A DNA stretch of 64,000 nt from Planctomycetaceae bacterium (lineage in GTDB: Bacteria; Planctomycetota; Planctomycetia; Pirellulales; Pirellulaceae): NCBI GenBank assembly GCA_005778405.1, contig SXOA01000096.1, positions 1-64,000 on the forward strand. Direction: 5' to 3'. Shown here piece after piece: positions 15,753-24,012 of the stretch. The position numbers were made by a program, and so were the translations under genes. Each line of letters starts with the position of its first letter. Position 1 is the stretch's first letter. The notes below the pieces were generated by a model. It was not told the DNA's origin. It saw nothing but the letters and a program-made list of their open reading frames with translations, and did no database searches.

Positions 15753-16832
15753 CTAGCCTTCCGCCGCAGCGTAGCGCTCGCGAATGGTGTCGGCCACCGT
15801 CGCAGGAGGCTCCTGGCCGGAAAGGAAGGATTGGCGCTGCAGGAATTTGTCGCCGTTGCGAGGATCGTGCTCGCGAATTGGCCGTTTCGAGCGACTCGCG
15901 AACTCGACTCTCCGGCCATTAGCGGGCTCTGCCTCGACCGGCAGTTCCAGGGGAAGATCTGATAAGGCCTTTCGCAATTTGCGTTCTTGCACTTCCAACT
16001 CTCGGATTTGGGCATTCTGCGCGGCGCAAGTTGCTCTCAGGTCAGCGATTACGGGATCGTCGTGGGCTGCGGCATTTGGACTGGACTCATCCATTTCAGC
16101 AACTCTTGATAAGTGCTGTTCCGTGTCCCCTGTCTCCTGTTCCCTCCCTTCTGCCTCCTGACCCCCGTCCCCTGACTCCCGCTCGGCCTCCCGAGCCTCT
16201 CTCGCCTCCTCTTCCGCCGCCAGTTGCCAGTAGGGACTGTCCTGCGGAGCGGGGGATACGTCCGGCGGCGGGGTCATGCCGGCCTTCCGCATCTGCAGGG
16301 CCAGGCGGGAGGCCTCCCGCAGGTAGCGGATTTCGCCATAGTTCCACCGCTTGACCTCGGTCTTGTGCGGCCCCGTTTCCTTGGTGCTCACCCTGGTCGT
16401 CACGTGGTTGCCAATGGAGTTCCGCCAGGCTTCCATCAGGCATTCGTGGTGATGCTCGAGTTGCCGCGTGGAGTTGTAGTGCACCAGCCTGAGCTGCTGC
16501 TCTTGGGTGAGGCTGGCGGCGAGGCCGGGCGTATTGTCCGCCACCCAGGCCGACATTTCCTGCAAAATCTGATGGACCCGCGGCTGGGAAAGCTCACTCT
16601 CTTCCGCCACCTCGTACTGCGACATCTTGTAAATGACCACTTGCTCATAGATCCACAAATCCCGCTCCGAGGGGATCTTGAGCCGGGGTGGGAGAGGGGG
16701 CGGATTCGGCGGCGAATTCGCATCGTGGGATGGGACTTCCGCGGCGTCCGTGTTTTGAGGAGGAAGGACGGGACTGGAGTCCCATCCTACGGAGATATCG
16801 GCGGCAGGGGGCGCAACGCAGGTAGTGTTCAT
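15753..16832 (-). CDS. HTH-containing protein of unknown function with repeat-derived linkers
   Basis: 359 aa. The ATG at 16832 has GGAG six bases upstream; a 196-codon upstream extension runs across the divergent promoter and is rejected. Residues about 50-85 (ERDLWIYEQVVIYKMSQYEV then EESELSQPRVHQILQEM) look like a sigma-like or resolvase-like helix-turn-helix. A helical region follows (TQEQQLRLVHYNSTRQLEHH). The Glu/Gly-rich stretch around 215-240 is encoded by a heptamer array (16115-16184), and an early peptide VGWDSSPVL is encoded by a palindromic repeat (16766-16790). The C-terminal third is helical and basic. It may be a DNA-binding protein or a terminase-small-subunit-like relic; no phage genes are adjacent. 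Divergent from the NtrC-like gene. Confidence 0.6.
   Translation of the reverse strand: MNTTCVAPPAADISVGWDSSPVLPPQNTDAAEVPSHDANSPPNPPPLPPRLKIPSERDLWIYEQVVIYKMSQYEVAEESELSQPRVHQILQEMSAWVADNTPGLAASLTQEQQLRLVHYNSTRQLEHHHECLMEAWRNSIGNHVTTRVSTKETGPHKTEVKRWNYGEIRYLREASRLALQMRKAGMTPPPDVSPAPQDSPYWQLAAEEEAREAREAERESGDGGQEAEGREQETGDTEQHLSRVAEMDESSPNAAAHDDPVIADLRATCAAQNAQIRELEVQERKLRKALSDLPLELPVEAEPANGRRVEFASRSKRPIREHDPRNGDKFLQRQSFLSGQEPPATVADTIRERYAAAEG
16115..16184. repeat. Heptamer array inside the HTH gene (10 units)
   Basis: Ten consecutive 7-base units with consensus CCTGNCT or similar (for example CCTGTCT, CCTGTTC, CCTGACC, CCTGACT) run without a phase change. Translated on the minus strand they give the Glu/Gly/Thr-rich linker of the HTH protein. 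The same unit (complement AGTCAGG) recurs at 24013-24040 and 35701-35735. Confidence 0.75.
16766..16790. repeat. Palindromic REP-like element translated in the HTH gene
   Basis: Contains GGGACTGGAGTCCC (16770-16783) within a 25-base unit running from GGACGG to CCTAC. Its architecture (6-base stems round a GG centre, ending GTAGG when read on the minus strand) resembles the elements at 24046-24065 and 35674-35693. In the gene it is read as VGWDSSPV. Confidence 0.55.
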
Positions 16833-16871
16833 GGCGAGCTCCGGAAAAGGACGGTGTGAACGGATGTGAGT

Positions 16872-16901
16872 ATTGTAACTATTGTACACTATATTTGTCA
16901 A
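16872..16901 (-). promoter_or_regulatory. Sigma-70-type promoter of the HTH gene
   Basis: On the minus strand TTGACA (16901-16896) is a perfect -35 box, then an 18-base spacer, then TACAAT (16877-16872), five of six for the -10 box. The predicted start is near 16865, leaving a leader of about 33 bases to the ATG at 16832. The patch is conspicuously AT-rich and contains a 9-base direct repeat (ATTGTAACT then ATTGTACAC at 16872-16889) that could be an operator; the HTH protein itself is a candidate regulator (inference). Confidence 0.6.
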
Positions 16902-17077
16902 GCATTGAGGTGGGCCCTGAAGCGGGACGGGTCGGTTCACGCCAGCGGGAAGTCCATTTTGCCAAGATTGGGCCGCCAAACTCCGGGGTGCCCCGCTCTG
17001 TCCTCCCCGCGTGGTCGCGGGGGCTAAGCTGGGTCGTTCTGGATTCCCGCGCCTCAATCGTCGGCTATGATAGGCCC

Positions 17078-18523
17078 GTGCCCCGCAAAATCTCCATTCT
17101 GAAGGCCCTCTCCAAGCTGCTGGATGCTGCGCCGCAGCCGGTATATGTATTGGATGGAGAGCACCGGTTTGTGTACGGAAACGCTGCGTTTTCCGCCTGG
17201 GTGGGACGAAACGCGGAAGAGTTGGCGGGGCTGAAGTGCCTCTATTCGGCGAGCGGCGAATTGACAGGGGCAACGGAGCTGGCGGCGGCGCTTGCTCCGC
17301 CCCCCGAGGCATTTTCGCAAGGGTCTTTGGAAGGACGAGTAGCCGCGATTGGAGAAGGGGGGAAGCTGATTTCTCGTCCCGCGTGGTTTGGGCGACTGTC
17401 GGAAGCGGATGGAGAGTCAACAGGTGTGCTCATCGTTGTGGGAGCGTCCATCGAGCATGTAGAGCAACAAAATCCCGCCGAAGCATCTCCCGCCGATCTT
17501 CATCAAGAGTTGCAGTCGCTCCGCGGCGAGCTTGGGCGGCGATATCACATCGGGCAGCTCATTGGTCAATCACCCCCCATGCGGCGTGTGCGGGAACAAG
17601 TGCGAGTGGCCTCGCAAGTCGGCGGGAGGATCCTGGTGCTGGGGCCGGAAGGAAGCGGACGGGAACTGGTCGCACGGATTATTCACTACGGCCCGCGCGG
17701 CGGCGGGGCGGCTGTTGGTCCGCTGGTGCCTGTGGACGGGGCGCTCATGGACGCCGAGCTGATGCAGTCCACGCTAACGGCATTTCTCAAGCGACAAAAG
17801 GAATGGCAAGGAGAGCGGCCACCGGCCATCTTGCTTAAGGATGCCGACCGGCTGCCGGCCGACGCTCAGCAGGAGATCGCCGGCTTCCTGCGGCTGCCAG
17901 GGGTGGAGCTGCCGTTGATTGCGACAGCGACGCGGTCGCTCTCCAGACTAGCCAAACGTGGAAAGTTCCGCAGGGACCTGGCGTACAGCCTCAGTACATT
18001 CACCATTCAGTTGCCGCCGCTCTTGGAGCGAGAGGGAGATCTACCGCTGCTCGCGCAGTTCTTCTTGGAGGAGTTCAACACGGGTGGCAGCAAACAGCTC
18101 ACGGGCTTCTCGCCCGAAGCGGTCGACCTGTTGCTTGCCTACTCCTGGCCAGGGAATGTGGAAGAGCTCGCCGAGACAATTCGCCAGGCTTGCGGGCACG
18201 CATCCGGCCTGTTGGTGCAGGCCACCGACCTGCCAGCAACACTGCACCATTCTGCCGAAAAAGAAGCGCGATCGGTCGCAGAACCCGAGCGGATTGATCT
18301 CGACACCTATTTGGCAACGATTGAAACCGAGCTCCTCCGCCGCGCCATGGCCCAGTCTCGCGGCAACAAGACCAAAGCCGCCGAGCTGCTGGGAATCCAT
18401 CGCGCCCGGCTGATCCGCAGGCTGGTGCAACTAGGCCTGGCCCCAGCCGCGAGCGCCGAGGAGCCGGTGGTCTTTGAGCCTGTAGAGGAGAACGTTGCGA
18501 AACGTCCGCCCGAAGGCAATTGA
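17078..18523 (+). CDS. PAS plus degenerate sigma-54-activator AAA+ plus Fis-type HTH protein
   Basis: 481 aa from GTG 17078; an earlier in-frame ATG at 16856 would overlap the divergent promoter, so the shorter form is preferred, with some doubt. The N-terminus is PAS-like (AAPQPVYVLDGEHRFVYGN). The centre (about 165-390) is an NtrC-type AAA+ module: IGQSPPMRRVREQVRVAS, FRRDLAYSLS, PPLLEREGDLPLLAQFFL, YSWPGNVEEL. The C-terminus (about 425-460) is a Fis-like HTH (GNKTKAAELLGIHRARLIRR). Two hallmarks are altered: the Walker A Lys is Arg (GPEGSGRE) and the GAFTGA loop that contacts sigma-54 is absent. ATP hydrolysis and sigma-54 activation are therefore doubtful; it may regulate as a non-hydrolysing factor. 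Divergent from the HTH gene; its targets are unknown. Confidence 0.78.
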   Translation: MPRKISILKALSKLLDAAPQPVYVLDGEHRFVYGNAAFSAWVGRNAEELAGLKCLYSASGELTGATELAAALAPPPEAFSQGSLEGRVAAIGEGGKLISRPAWFGRLSEADGESTGVLIVVGASIEHVEQQNPAEASPADLHQELQSLRGELGRRYHIGQLIGQSPPMRRVREQVRVASQVGGRILVLGPEGSGRELVARIIHYGPRGGGAAVGPLVPVDGALMDAELMQSTLTAFLKRQKEWQGERPPAILLKDADRLPADAQQEIAGFLRLPGVELPLIATATRSLSRLAKRGKFRRDLAYSLSTFTIQLPPLLEREGDLPLLAQFFLEEFNTGGSKQLTGFSPEAVDLLLAYSWPGNVEELAETIRQACGHASGLLVQATDLPATLHHSAEKEARSVAEPERIDLDTYLATIETELLRRAMAQSRGNKTKAAELLGIHRARLIRRLVQLGLAPAASAEEPVVFEPVEENVAKRPPEGN

Positions 18524-18546
18524 GAAACGACAGCCGCTTGCACGCA

Positions 18547-20481
18547 CTACTGGAGCGGCAGAAGTCGTACTCGCCTTAGGTCCATCACCAGGTTGCCCGG
18601 CTTTGATCGCGGTTTGATGGCAAGGTAGTGGCGGCCGGTCTGTTTCAGTTCCACACTGCCAATAACGGCTGGCTCGAACTTCTGGTCCCCTGTTACCTGA
18701 ACAAGCTGAGTAAGCTTTTGGCCGCCAATTGAAACGTCGACTTTGCTTCCCGCATCCTTTTTCGGACAACAATACAACAGCTCGACGTCGAATTTTCCCG
18801 TCTTCGTCAATTCGAATTCAAAGCTGACCCAGTCCTGCTGCTTTCCCCAATGACCGAGCGAATCGAGATGGGGAGGGGACTGAAACCGGAGCATGGAGCC
18901 GTGAATGTCCGCCGTGCGGGCATGTAGAGAGACGATGCCATCCATTTGCTGAGGATTGGGACGGTAAAACGGATTGGGCTTCATCAACTGCGCGTCTACG
19001 GAGCGCCGCCAGACGGAAAATCTGGCTGCCAAGTCGCCGACATGCTGCAGTTCTTGCTCGGCCAGGTTGGTTGTTTCTCCCGGGTCGCTATTCAGGTTAT
19101 AAAGCTCGCGCCGAGAATCCTCATAGAAGATAATCAGTTTGTAATCCCCTAATCGAATCGCGCCGCTTGGACGGCCGTACTGCGGGGAGTAGTGCGGATA
19201 GTGCCAGTACAACGCGTCCCGGTGGATGGCCCCTGTTTGTTTGAGAAGGGGCACGAATGAGACGCCGTCAAACTGCGGACGAGGCCCAAAAGCGGCCGCA
19301 ATAGTCGGGGCGTCATCCTCCGATTGCTTCTTCGTTTCCAATTCTGTTTTGTTGACGAACAGATCCTGGGCATAAGCAGCTTTGCCAACTCCGCACAATT
19401 CCAAGATCGTGGGCAGAAAGTCCACGCTCGTCACGGGAGTTTCGCAGAGAGTCCCAGGTGTGATTTGTCCCGGCCAGCGGACAATCAACGGAACGCGAAT
19501 ACCCCCTTCATAGAGATGCCCCTTCCCTTCGCGGAGCGTACCGTTGACGGTCGGCGGCGTTAAGGGCCAATCCGCGGTCGCAACGCCGCCGTTGTCGGAA
19601 GTGAAGATGACGATGGTCTTCTCGCTGAGCTTCAACTTCTCCAACTCTTTGACGATTTTTCCAATTCCTTCGTCCACACTTTCAATCATGGCGGCGTAGA
19701 CAGGATTCGACTGCTGACCGAGCTGCTTGGATTTCAACCGGTACTTGGAAACGATTTCCGGCTTGGCATGCAGCGGGGTGTGGACCGCAAAATGGGGAAG
19801 GTACAGGAAGAACGGCTTTTCACGATGTTCGCGGATAAATCGGATGGCGGCCTCGTTAACGATATCGGTCAAATACGAGCCGGGAGGGGCCCAATCCAGG
19901 TGCGGCACATCCGCTCCATTCTTTTCACAGAAGGGAGCAAAGTATCCCTTGGGCGTCCCTTTTTCGTCTCCGCCGATGTTGAAATCAAAGCCGTGGTTCT
20001 TGGGCCCAAAGCCCTTGCCCCCCAGATGCCACTTGCCGACGTGTCCTGTGGTGTAACCCGCCGCATGAAGGCGCTCGGCTAAGGTGGTTTCCGAGAGCGG
20101 CAGTGCACACTCCGTCTTTGGTTTGGCAAACCGGTGGCACGGCATGTCCCAGACCGTACCGGGGAGCCAGTCGGTGATGTGCAGTCGGGCCGGACATTTG
20201 CCCGTCATCAGTGCTGCTCTTGTCGGGGAACAGACGGGTGCCGCTGCATAGGCCTGCGTGAACCGCATCCCCTGCCTGGCCAGTTGGTCGATCTGTGGCG
20301 ACTTATGAAATCGGCTGCCGTAGCAACTGAGGTCTGCCCAACCCAGGTCATCGAGCATGATCAAGACCACGTTGGGGCGTGGGTCCGGCCGGGCTGCTCG
20401 AACCTCTACAAAGCAGGCCCCCAGAACTGCGAGCGCGCACGATGCCATTACCAGCGTTTGCCGCAACAGTGCTTTTTCCAT
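18547..20481 (-). CDS. Sulfatase (type I, formylglycine-dependent), secreted
   Basis: 644 aa. The ATG at 20481 has GGAGAG upstream and opens a signal peptide (LVMASCALAVLGACFVEVRA). Metal-site Asp pair in LIMLDDLGWAD (44-45). The formylglycine motif CSPTR with Cys84 is intact, followed by AALMTGKCPARLHITDW. Further family blocks are GKWHLGG, FFLYLPHFAVHTPLHAKPE, VIFTSDNGG and IRVPLIVRWPG. The C-terminal 130 residues (after about 505) form an extra beta-rich region that may be a carbohydrate-binding module. Probably removes sulfate esters from polysaccharides in the periplasm; planctomycetes carry many such enzymes. Convergent with the NtrC-like gene. Confidence 0.93.
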   Translation of the reverse strand: MEKALLRQTLVMASCALAVLGACFVEVRAARPDPRPNVVLIMLDDLGWADLSCYGSRFHKSPQIDQLARQGMRFTQAYAAAPVCSPTRAALMTGKCPARLHITDWLPGTVWDMPCHRFAKPKTECALPLSETTLAERLHAAGYTTGHVGKWHLGGKGFGPKNHGFDFNIGGDEKGTPKGYFAPFCEKNGADVPHLDWAPPGSYLTDIVNEAAIRFIREHREKPFFLYLPHFAVHTPLHAKPEIVSKYRLKSKQLGQQSNPVYAAMIESVDEGIGKIVKELEKLKLSEKTIVIFTSDNGGVATADWPLTPPTVNGTLREGKGHLYEGGIRVPLIVRWPGQITPGTLCETPVTSVDFLPTILELCGVGKAAYAQDLFVNKTELETKKQSEDDAPTIAAAFGPRPQFDGVSFVPLLKQTGAIHRDALYWHYPHYSPQYGRPSGAIRLGDYKLIIFYEDSRRELYNLNSDPGETTNLAEQELQHVGDLAARFSVWRRSVDAQLMKPNPFYRPNPQQMDGIVSLHARTADIHGSMLRFQSPPHLDSLGHWGKQQDWVSFEFELTKTGKFDVELLYCCPKKDAGSKVDVSIGGQKLTQLVQVTGDQKFEPAVIGSVELKQTGRHYLAIKPRSKPGNLVMDLRRVRLLPLQ

Positions 20482-20719
20482 CTCTCCACGCCGCTTGCAT
20501 ATATCATCGAACAACTAACCGCACTCGCGAGAATACGCGTGCGAGTTTCGGTTACGCTGGCAGATTTGCCGGCGCGCCTCCCCGCTGTTGTTCGGCTTTC
20601 GCCTACCGATTGCCATCGGCAAACTACCTCGCTCTGTACGAAGCATTTGACGCCAGCAATCGCCCGGCACTTCCACGAGAAGCCGTGGGCGTGCCCCCAA
20701 GTATTGATACAATCAAGGC

Positions 20720-21361
20720 ATGAAACACCTTGTTTTGGTCCGACATGGCGAGTCCAATCTTAATGTTATCAACAAGAAAAAGCGAGTCTATTGCGGACAA
20801 ATTGATACTCACCTTACAGACTTTGGGAGGGTTCAAGCCGTTGATGCGGGGGGGCTAATTAATGCTCTGGCTTATTTGCGACTACAGCGAGCCATTTCCT
20901 CCCCTTTGCAGCGAGCCCATGTCACGCTGTCGATCCTGCTGGCGGAGCTCGGCGGCAATGTTTTGCAATTGCCCCCCAGATCGGAGTTGATGGAGCGCTC
21001 TCACGGCGAATTTGAAGGACTTTCGGATGAGGAAGTGTTTCAGAAATTCCCCCACTTGCGCAATGATCCGAATCACGCCAAGTTCATGAACAGCTATGAC
21101 CGGTGTGCCCCCGGCGGAGAGACGTTGGCAATGGTCAGCGCGCGGGCCTGGCCGGTGATCGACAAGATGATGTCCGAGCATTCGGATGGCGATCTGCTGG
21201 TCGTCTCCCACTACAACACCATCCGCTGCATCATCGGCCAGGCGCTGAAATTGGCTCCCGAGCAGATCGTCAAAATCAGCATCCCCAACGCCGTGCCCAT
21301 TGTGCTGCGGCTGAAAGAACAGTACGAGCTGGTGGAAGGGCTGGAAGTCAATTGGGAGTAG
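20720..21361 (+). CDS. Histidine phosphatase (phosphoglycerate mutase-like) family protein
   Basis: 213 aa cytoplasmic protein. The N-terminal LVLVRHGESNLN contains the phospho-acceptor RHG His; Arg and Glu partners lie in SSPLQRAHVTLS and LMERSHGEFEGL, and the second catalytic His is in LLVVSHYNTIRCI. The order and spacing match broad-specificity phosphatases of the cofactor-dependent mutase superfamily (CobC/GpmB-like); the exact substrate is not predictable. The first 40 codons are AT-rich compared with neighbours. The stop codon TAG (21359-21361) lies in the first unit of an inverted heptamer array. Confidence 0.85.
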   Translation: MKHLVLVRHGESNLNVINKKKRVYCGQIDTHLTDFGRVQAVDAGGLINALAYLRLQRAISSPLQRAHVTLSILLAELGGNVLQLPPRSELMERSHGEFEGLSDEEVFQKFPHLRNDPNHAKFMNSYDRCAPGGETLAMVSARAWPVIDKMMSEHSDGDLLVVSHYNTIRCIIGQALKLAPEQIVKISIPNAVPIVLRLKEQYELVEGLEVNWE

Positions 21362-21424
21362 CCGGTAAGCAGTCGGCAAGAGCCGTTTTCTACCGACCGC
21401 CTACTGCCGACCGCCTACCCACTC
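21358..21424. repeat. Inverted heptamer array, possible terminator
   Basis: Left arm 21358-21385 has units GTAGCCG, GTAAGCA, GTCGGCA, AGAGCCG. Right arm 21390-21424 has CTACCGA, CCGCCTA, CTGCCGA, CCGCCTA, CCCACTC. The arms are approximate reverse complements of one another (GTAGGCG/GTCGGCA family) around TTTT. The upstream gene's stop codon lies in the first unit. A hairpin here could end transcription before the SMP-30-like gene. Confidence 0.6.
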
Positions 21425-21485
21425 ACAGTATCATGTTCGCTGACCCTTGGACCTTGCTCGCCCTCTCTCTCAGGAGACCTTCACC

Positions 21486-22541
21486 ATGCTGCGCTTCGGC
21501 TTCAGTTTATTCTTCGGCTTGCTGGCACTCACTCTTAACACCACCACTTACGGCCAAGGCCCCATCGTTTCGGAAGGAACGAAGGTGGAGCTGTTGTTTG
21601 AATCGCGTGGGCTGACGGAGGGCTGCACGATTGCGCCGGATGGAATGGTCTACTTCAGTGAAATCACGTTTTCCCATATCTCGAAGGACGACAAGGGAGC
21701 CATTGAGGCCGGGCACATCTGGAAGTTTGATCCTACCACCAGCAAAACCACCATCTTTCGCTCCCCCAGCGGCATGTCCAACGGCATCAAGTTCGATGCG
21801 GCTGGGAACATGATCGTGGCGGAAGGAGCCGACTACGGCGGCCGGCGCGTGACAAGGACCGATATGAAGACCGGCAAGAGCTTCATCATTGCCGCCATGT
21901 TCGACGGCCGCCCCTTCAACGCCCCCAACGACATTACCATCGATGAGAAAGGCCGCATCTATTTCAGCGACCCCCGCTATCTCGGCTGGGAACCCATCGA
22001 CCAGCCGGTGATGGGAGTCTATCGCATCGACACCGACGGCACCGTCCATCGCATCATCACCGACGGCGGCAAGCCGAATGGCGTGGCAGTATCGCCCGAT
22101 CAGAAGTCGTTCTACCTCGTCAGCAACGACAACGGAGCCACCGGATTCGAGCGGCTGACCAAGGGGGACACGGCCTTTCCCGACAAAGTCGCCACTCCCC
22201 TGCGGAAGGGACACATGGCTCTGATGGCCTATGACCTCGCCGCCGACGGCACTGCCAAGTTTCGCAAGGTGCTCAAGGATTACTCCCCGGAAGACGGCCC
22301 CGACGGCTGTGTCTGCGACAAAGACGGCAACATCTACGCCGCCGTCCGCGCCGAAAGCCGCCCCGGCATCTGCGTCTATTCCCCGGAGGGGAAAGAACTC
22401 GCCTACATCAAAACCGAAGTCCCCACGAACGTCGGCTTCGGCCGCGGCAAAGAGGCGAAGACTCTTTACATCACCGCGGGCAAGGGCTTGTACCGCATCA
22501 AGCTAAACCGCGAAGGGTATCAGTTGCCGGAGAAGAAGTAG
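21486..22541 (+). CDS. SMP-30/gluconolactonase/LRE-like beta-propeller protein, secreted
   Basis: 351 aa. AGGAGA at 21474-21479 supports the ATG at 21486, which opens a signal peptide (LFFGLLALTLNTTTYGQG). The mature part shows the six-bladed propeller pattern with GLTEGCTIAPDGMVYFSE, MSNGIKFDAAGNMIVAEG, NAPNDITIDEKGRIYFSDP and KPNGVAVSPDQKSFYLV, where Glu, Asn and Asp residues form the metal site of the family. Probable lactonase or related hydrolase in the periplasm; substrate not known. It is followed by a DinB-like gene on the same strand, 54 bases downstream. Confidence 0.87.
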   Translation: MLRFGFSLFFGLLALTLNTTTYGQGPIVSEGTKVELLFESRGLTEGCTIAPDGMVYFSEITFSHISKDDKGAIEAGHIWKFDPTTSKTTIFRSPSGMSNGIKFDAAGNMIVAEGADYGGRRVTRTDMKTGKSFIIAAMFDGRPFNAPNDITIDEKGRIYFSDPRYLGWEPIDQPVMGVYRIDTDGTVHRIITDGGKPNGVAVSPDQKSFYLVSNDNGATGFERLTKGDTAFPDKVATPLRKGHMALMAYDLAADGTAKFRKVLKDYSPEDGPDGCVCDKDGNIYAAVRAESRPGICVYSPEGKELAYIKTEVPTNVGFGRGKEAKTLYITAGKGLYRIKLNREGYQLPEKK

Positions 22542-22595
22542 GCGCGAGGCGTTCGCTTTGAAACATGCCGGTCGTTCTCTGGAGTGAAAGTGTCC

Positions 22596-23093
22596 ATGTC
22601 CCTCGAACTGGCCATTAAGCAGATTGAGTTTGCCCGCTCGTATACGCTCACGCTTTTGGCGGATATCGCGACGGAGGAGTGGTTCACGATGCCAGCGGGC
22701 TGCGCTACGCACGTCGGCTGGCAAGTGGGGCATCTGGCGATGGCGGAGTATGGGCTCTGCCTGTATCGGCAACGAGGGCGGGCGGAGATCGATACCTCCC
22801 TGATGACGAGTTCCTTTCGCAAAGCCTTCAGCCGCGGCACAATTCCCGAGCCGGACCCAGCGAAGAATCCTTCGCCAGAAGAAATCCGCGGCGTGTTCGA
22901 TAAGGTCCACGCCCAGGTACTGCTGGAGGCTCCGAGTTTCACGGCCGAATCGCTCGCGGAGCCGGTGGATATGCCCTACGCCGCCTACGCCACCAGGCTC
23001 GGCTCGCTCCTCTTCTGCTCGCACCACGAGATGCTCCACGCCGGCCAACTCGGCCTGCTCCGCCGGCTGCTGGGAAAACAGCCGGTAAGATGA
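22596..23093 (+). CDS. DinB-like metal-binding protein
   Basis: 165 aa from the ATG at 22596. GGAG (22581-22584) is 11 bases upstream; a GTG at 22590 is closer to it and is an alternative start. The helical-bundle pattern is clear: an early helix with THVGWQVGHLAMAEYG (metal His in GHL), and a late CSHHEMLHAGQLGLLRRLLG with the HxxxHxxQ ligand set. Cytoplasmic. Same superfamily as the product of 421-912 but only distantly similar. Role unknown; possibly co-transcribed with the SMP-30-like gene. Confidence 0.78.
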   Translation: MSLELAIKQIEFARSYTLTLLADIATEEWFTMPAGCATHVGWQVGHLAMAEYGLCLYRQRGRAEIDTSLMTSSFRKAFSRGTIPEPDPAKNPSPEEIRGVFDKVHAQVLLEAPSFTAESLAEPVDMPYAAYATRLGSLLFCSHHEMLHAGQLGLLRRLLGKQPVR

Positions 23094-23111
23094 GCCAATC
23101 GCGATTGCTGG

Positions 23112-23993
23112 CTATTCATCCGCATCCAGCGTCTCATCCTCATGAATGTTCCGCCGCCGGGGGCGTTTGAAGTTGACGGGGATGTCTTTCGCGGGCGAGT
23201 TGGACTCGGTGTCTTCTTCCGGGTCGGGTTCATCCACATCGGTTCGCATGTGCGGGGCCGGCGGGCCGACGGAGCCAATGTCGACGTTGTTGCCGAAGTA
23301 CCGCTCTTTGGCTTCAGGATGGTTACGAACTTCCTCCGGTGTGCCATGGCAGAGGACGGTCCCCTTGGTAATGATATAGCTGCGGTCGGTGATTTGCAGA
23401 GTCTCGCGATATTGATGATCGGTAATCAAGATGGAAATGCCGCGGCTCTTGAGCTCGCGGATGATTCCCTGAATGCTCTCGATAGTTTTGGGGTCGATGC
23501 CGGTGAAGGGTTCGTCGAGCAGGATGATTTCCGGATCGGAAACCAGGCAGCGGGCAATCTCCAGCCGCCGCCGCTCGCCGCCGGAGATGTTGACGGCTTT
23601 GCTGTGGCGGATGTGGGTGATTTTGAACTGGTCGAGCAGGTCGTCACAGACACGCTTGCGGGTCTTCCAGTCCTTCCCCAGTAGCTCCATCACGCCGAGC
23701 AGATTCTGCTCGACCGTGAGCTTCTTGAAGACGCTCGATTCCTGAGCGAGGTAGCCCATCCCTGCCTTGGCCCGTTGATACATGGGCCAATTCGTCACGT
23801 CCTGGCCGGCGAGCAGCACCTGCCCCTGGTCCGGCTCCACCATGCCGCAGGTCATGCGAAAGCTGGTGGTCTTGCCCGCCCCGTTGGGGCCGAGCAGCCC
23901 GACAATCTCCGCCCGCTCCACGGAAAAACTGACGCCGTCCACCACGCGGCGGCCGTACGATTTAACAAGTCCAATGGCTTCCAGCAGTGGCAT
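23112..23993 (-). CDS. lptB: LPS export ABC transporter ATP-binding protein LptB
   Basis: 293 aa. ABC ATPase with Walker A GPNGAGKTTSFRM, Q-loop AQESSVFKKLTVEQNLL, signature NISGGERRRLEIAR (the GGERRR form is characteristic of LptB), Walker B IILLDEPFTGID and switch His in LITDHQYRE. Core length about 245 matches LptB; the extra 48 C-terminal residues are acidic and probably disordered (DVDEPDPEEDTESN...). LptB drives extraction of lipopolysaccharide from the inner membrane with LptF/G/C, none of which is adjacent. Its presence supports a Gram-negative type envelope. The next gene upstream on the same strand is signal peptidase I, separated by a heptamer/palindrome repeat. Confidence 0.92.
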   Translation of the reverse strand: MPLLEAIGLVKSYGRRVVDGVSFSVERAEIVGLLGPNGAGKTTSFRMTCGMVEPDQGQVLLAGQDVTNWPMYQRAKAGMGYLAQESSVFKKLTVEQNLLGVMELLGKDWKTRKRVCDDLLDQFKITHIRHSKAVNISGGERRRLEIARCLVSDPEIILLDEPFTGIDPKTIESIQGIIRELKSRGISILITDHQYRETLQITDRSYIITKGTVLCHGTPEEVRNHPEAKERYFGNNVDIGSVGPPAPHMRTDVDEPDPEEDTESNSPAKDIPVNFKRPRRRNIHEDETLDADE

Positions 23994-24012
23994 ATGGTCC
24001 TCCGTGACGAAA

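Noticed and set aside
15728-16015. Longer version of the 61-aa membrane protein starting at 16015
   Set aside because: The extra 96 residues overlap the HTH gene in another frame and lack protein character; the family-like start is MKYSLRSLMI at 15727.
16856-17077. Upstream extension of the NtrC-like protein from ATG 16856
   Set aside because: It would be coded across the divergent AT-rich promoter and a GC hairpin (17005-17022) and has no domain-like sequence.
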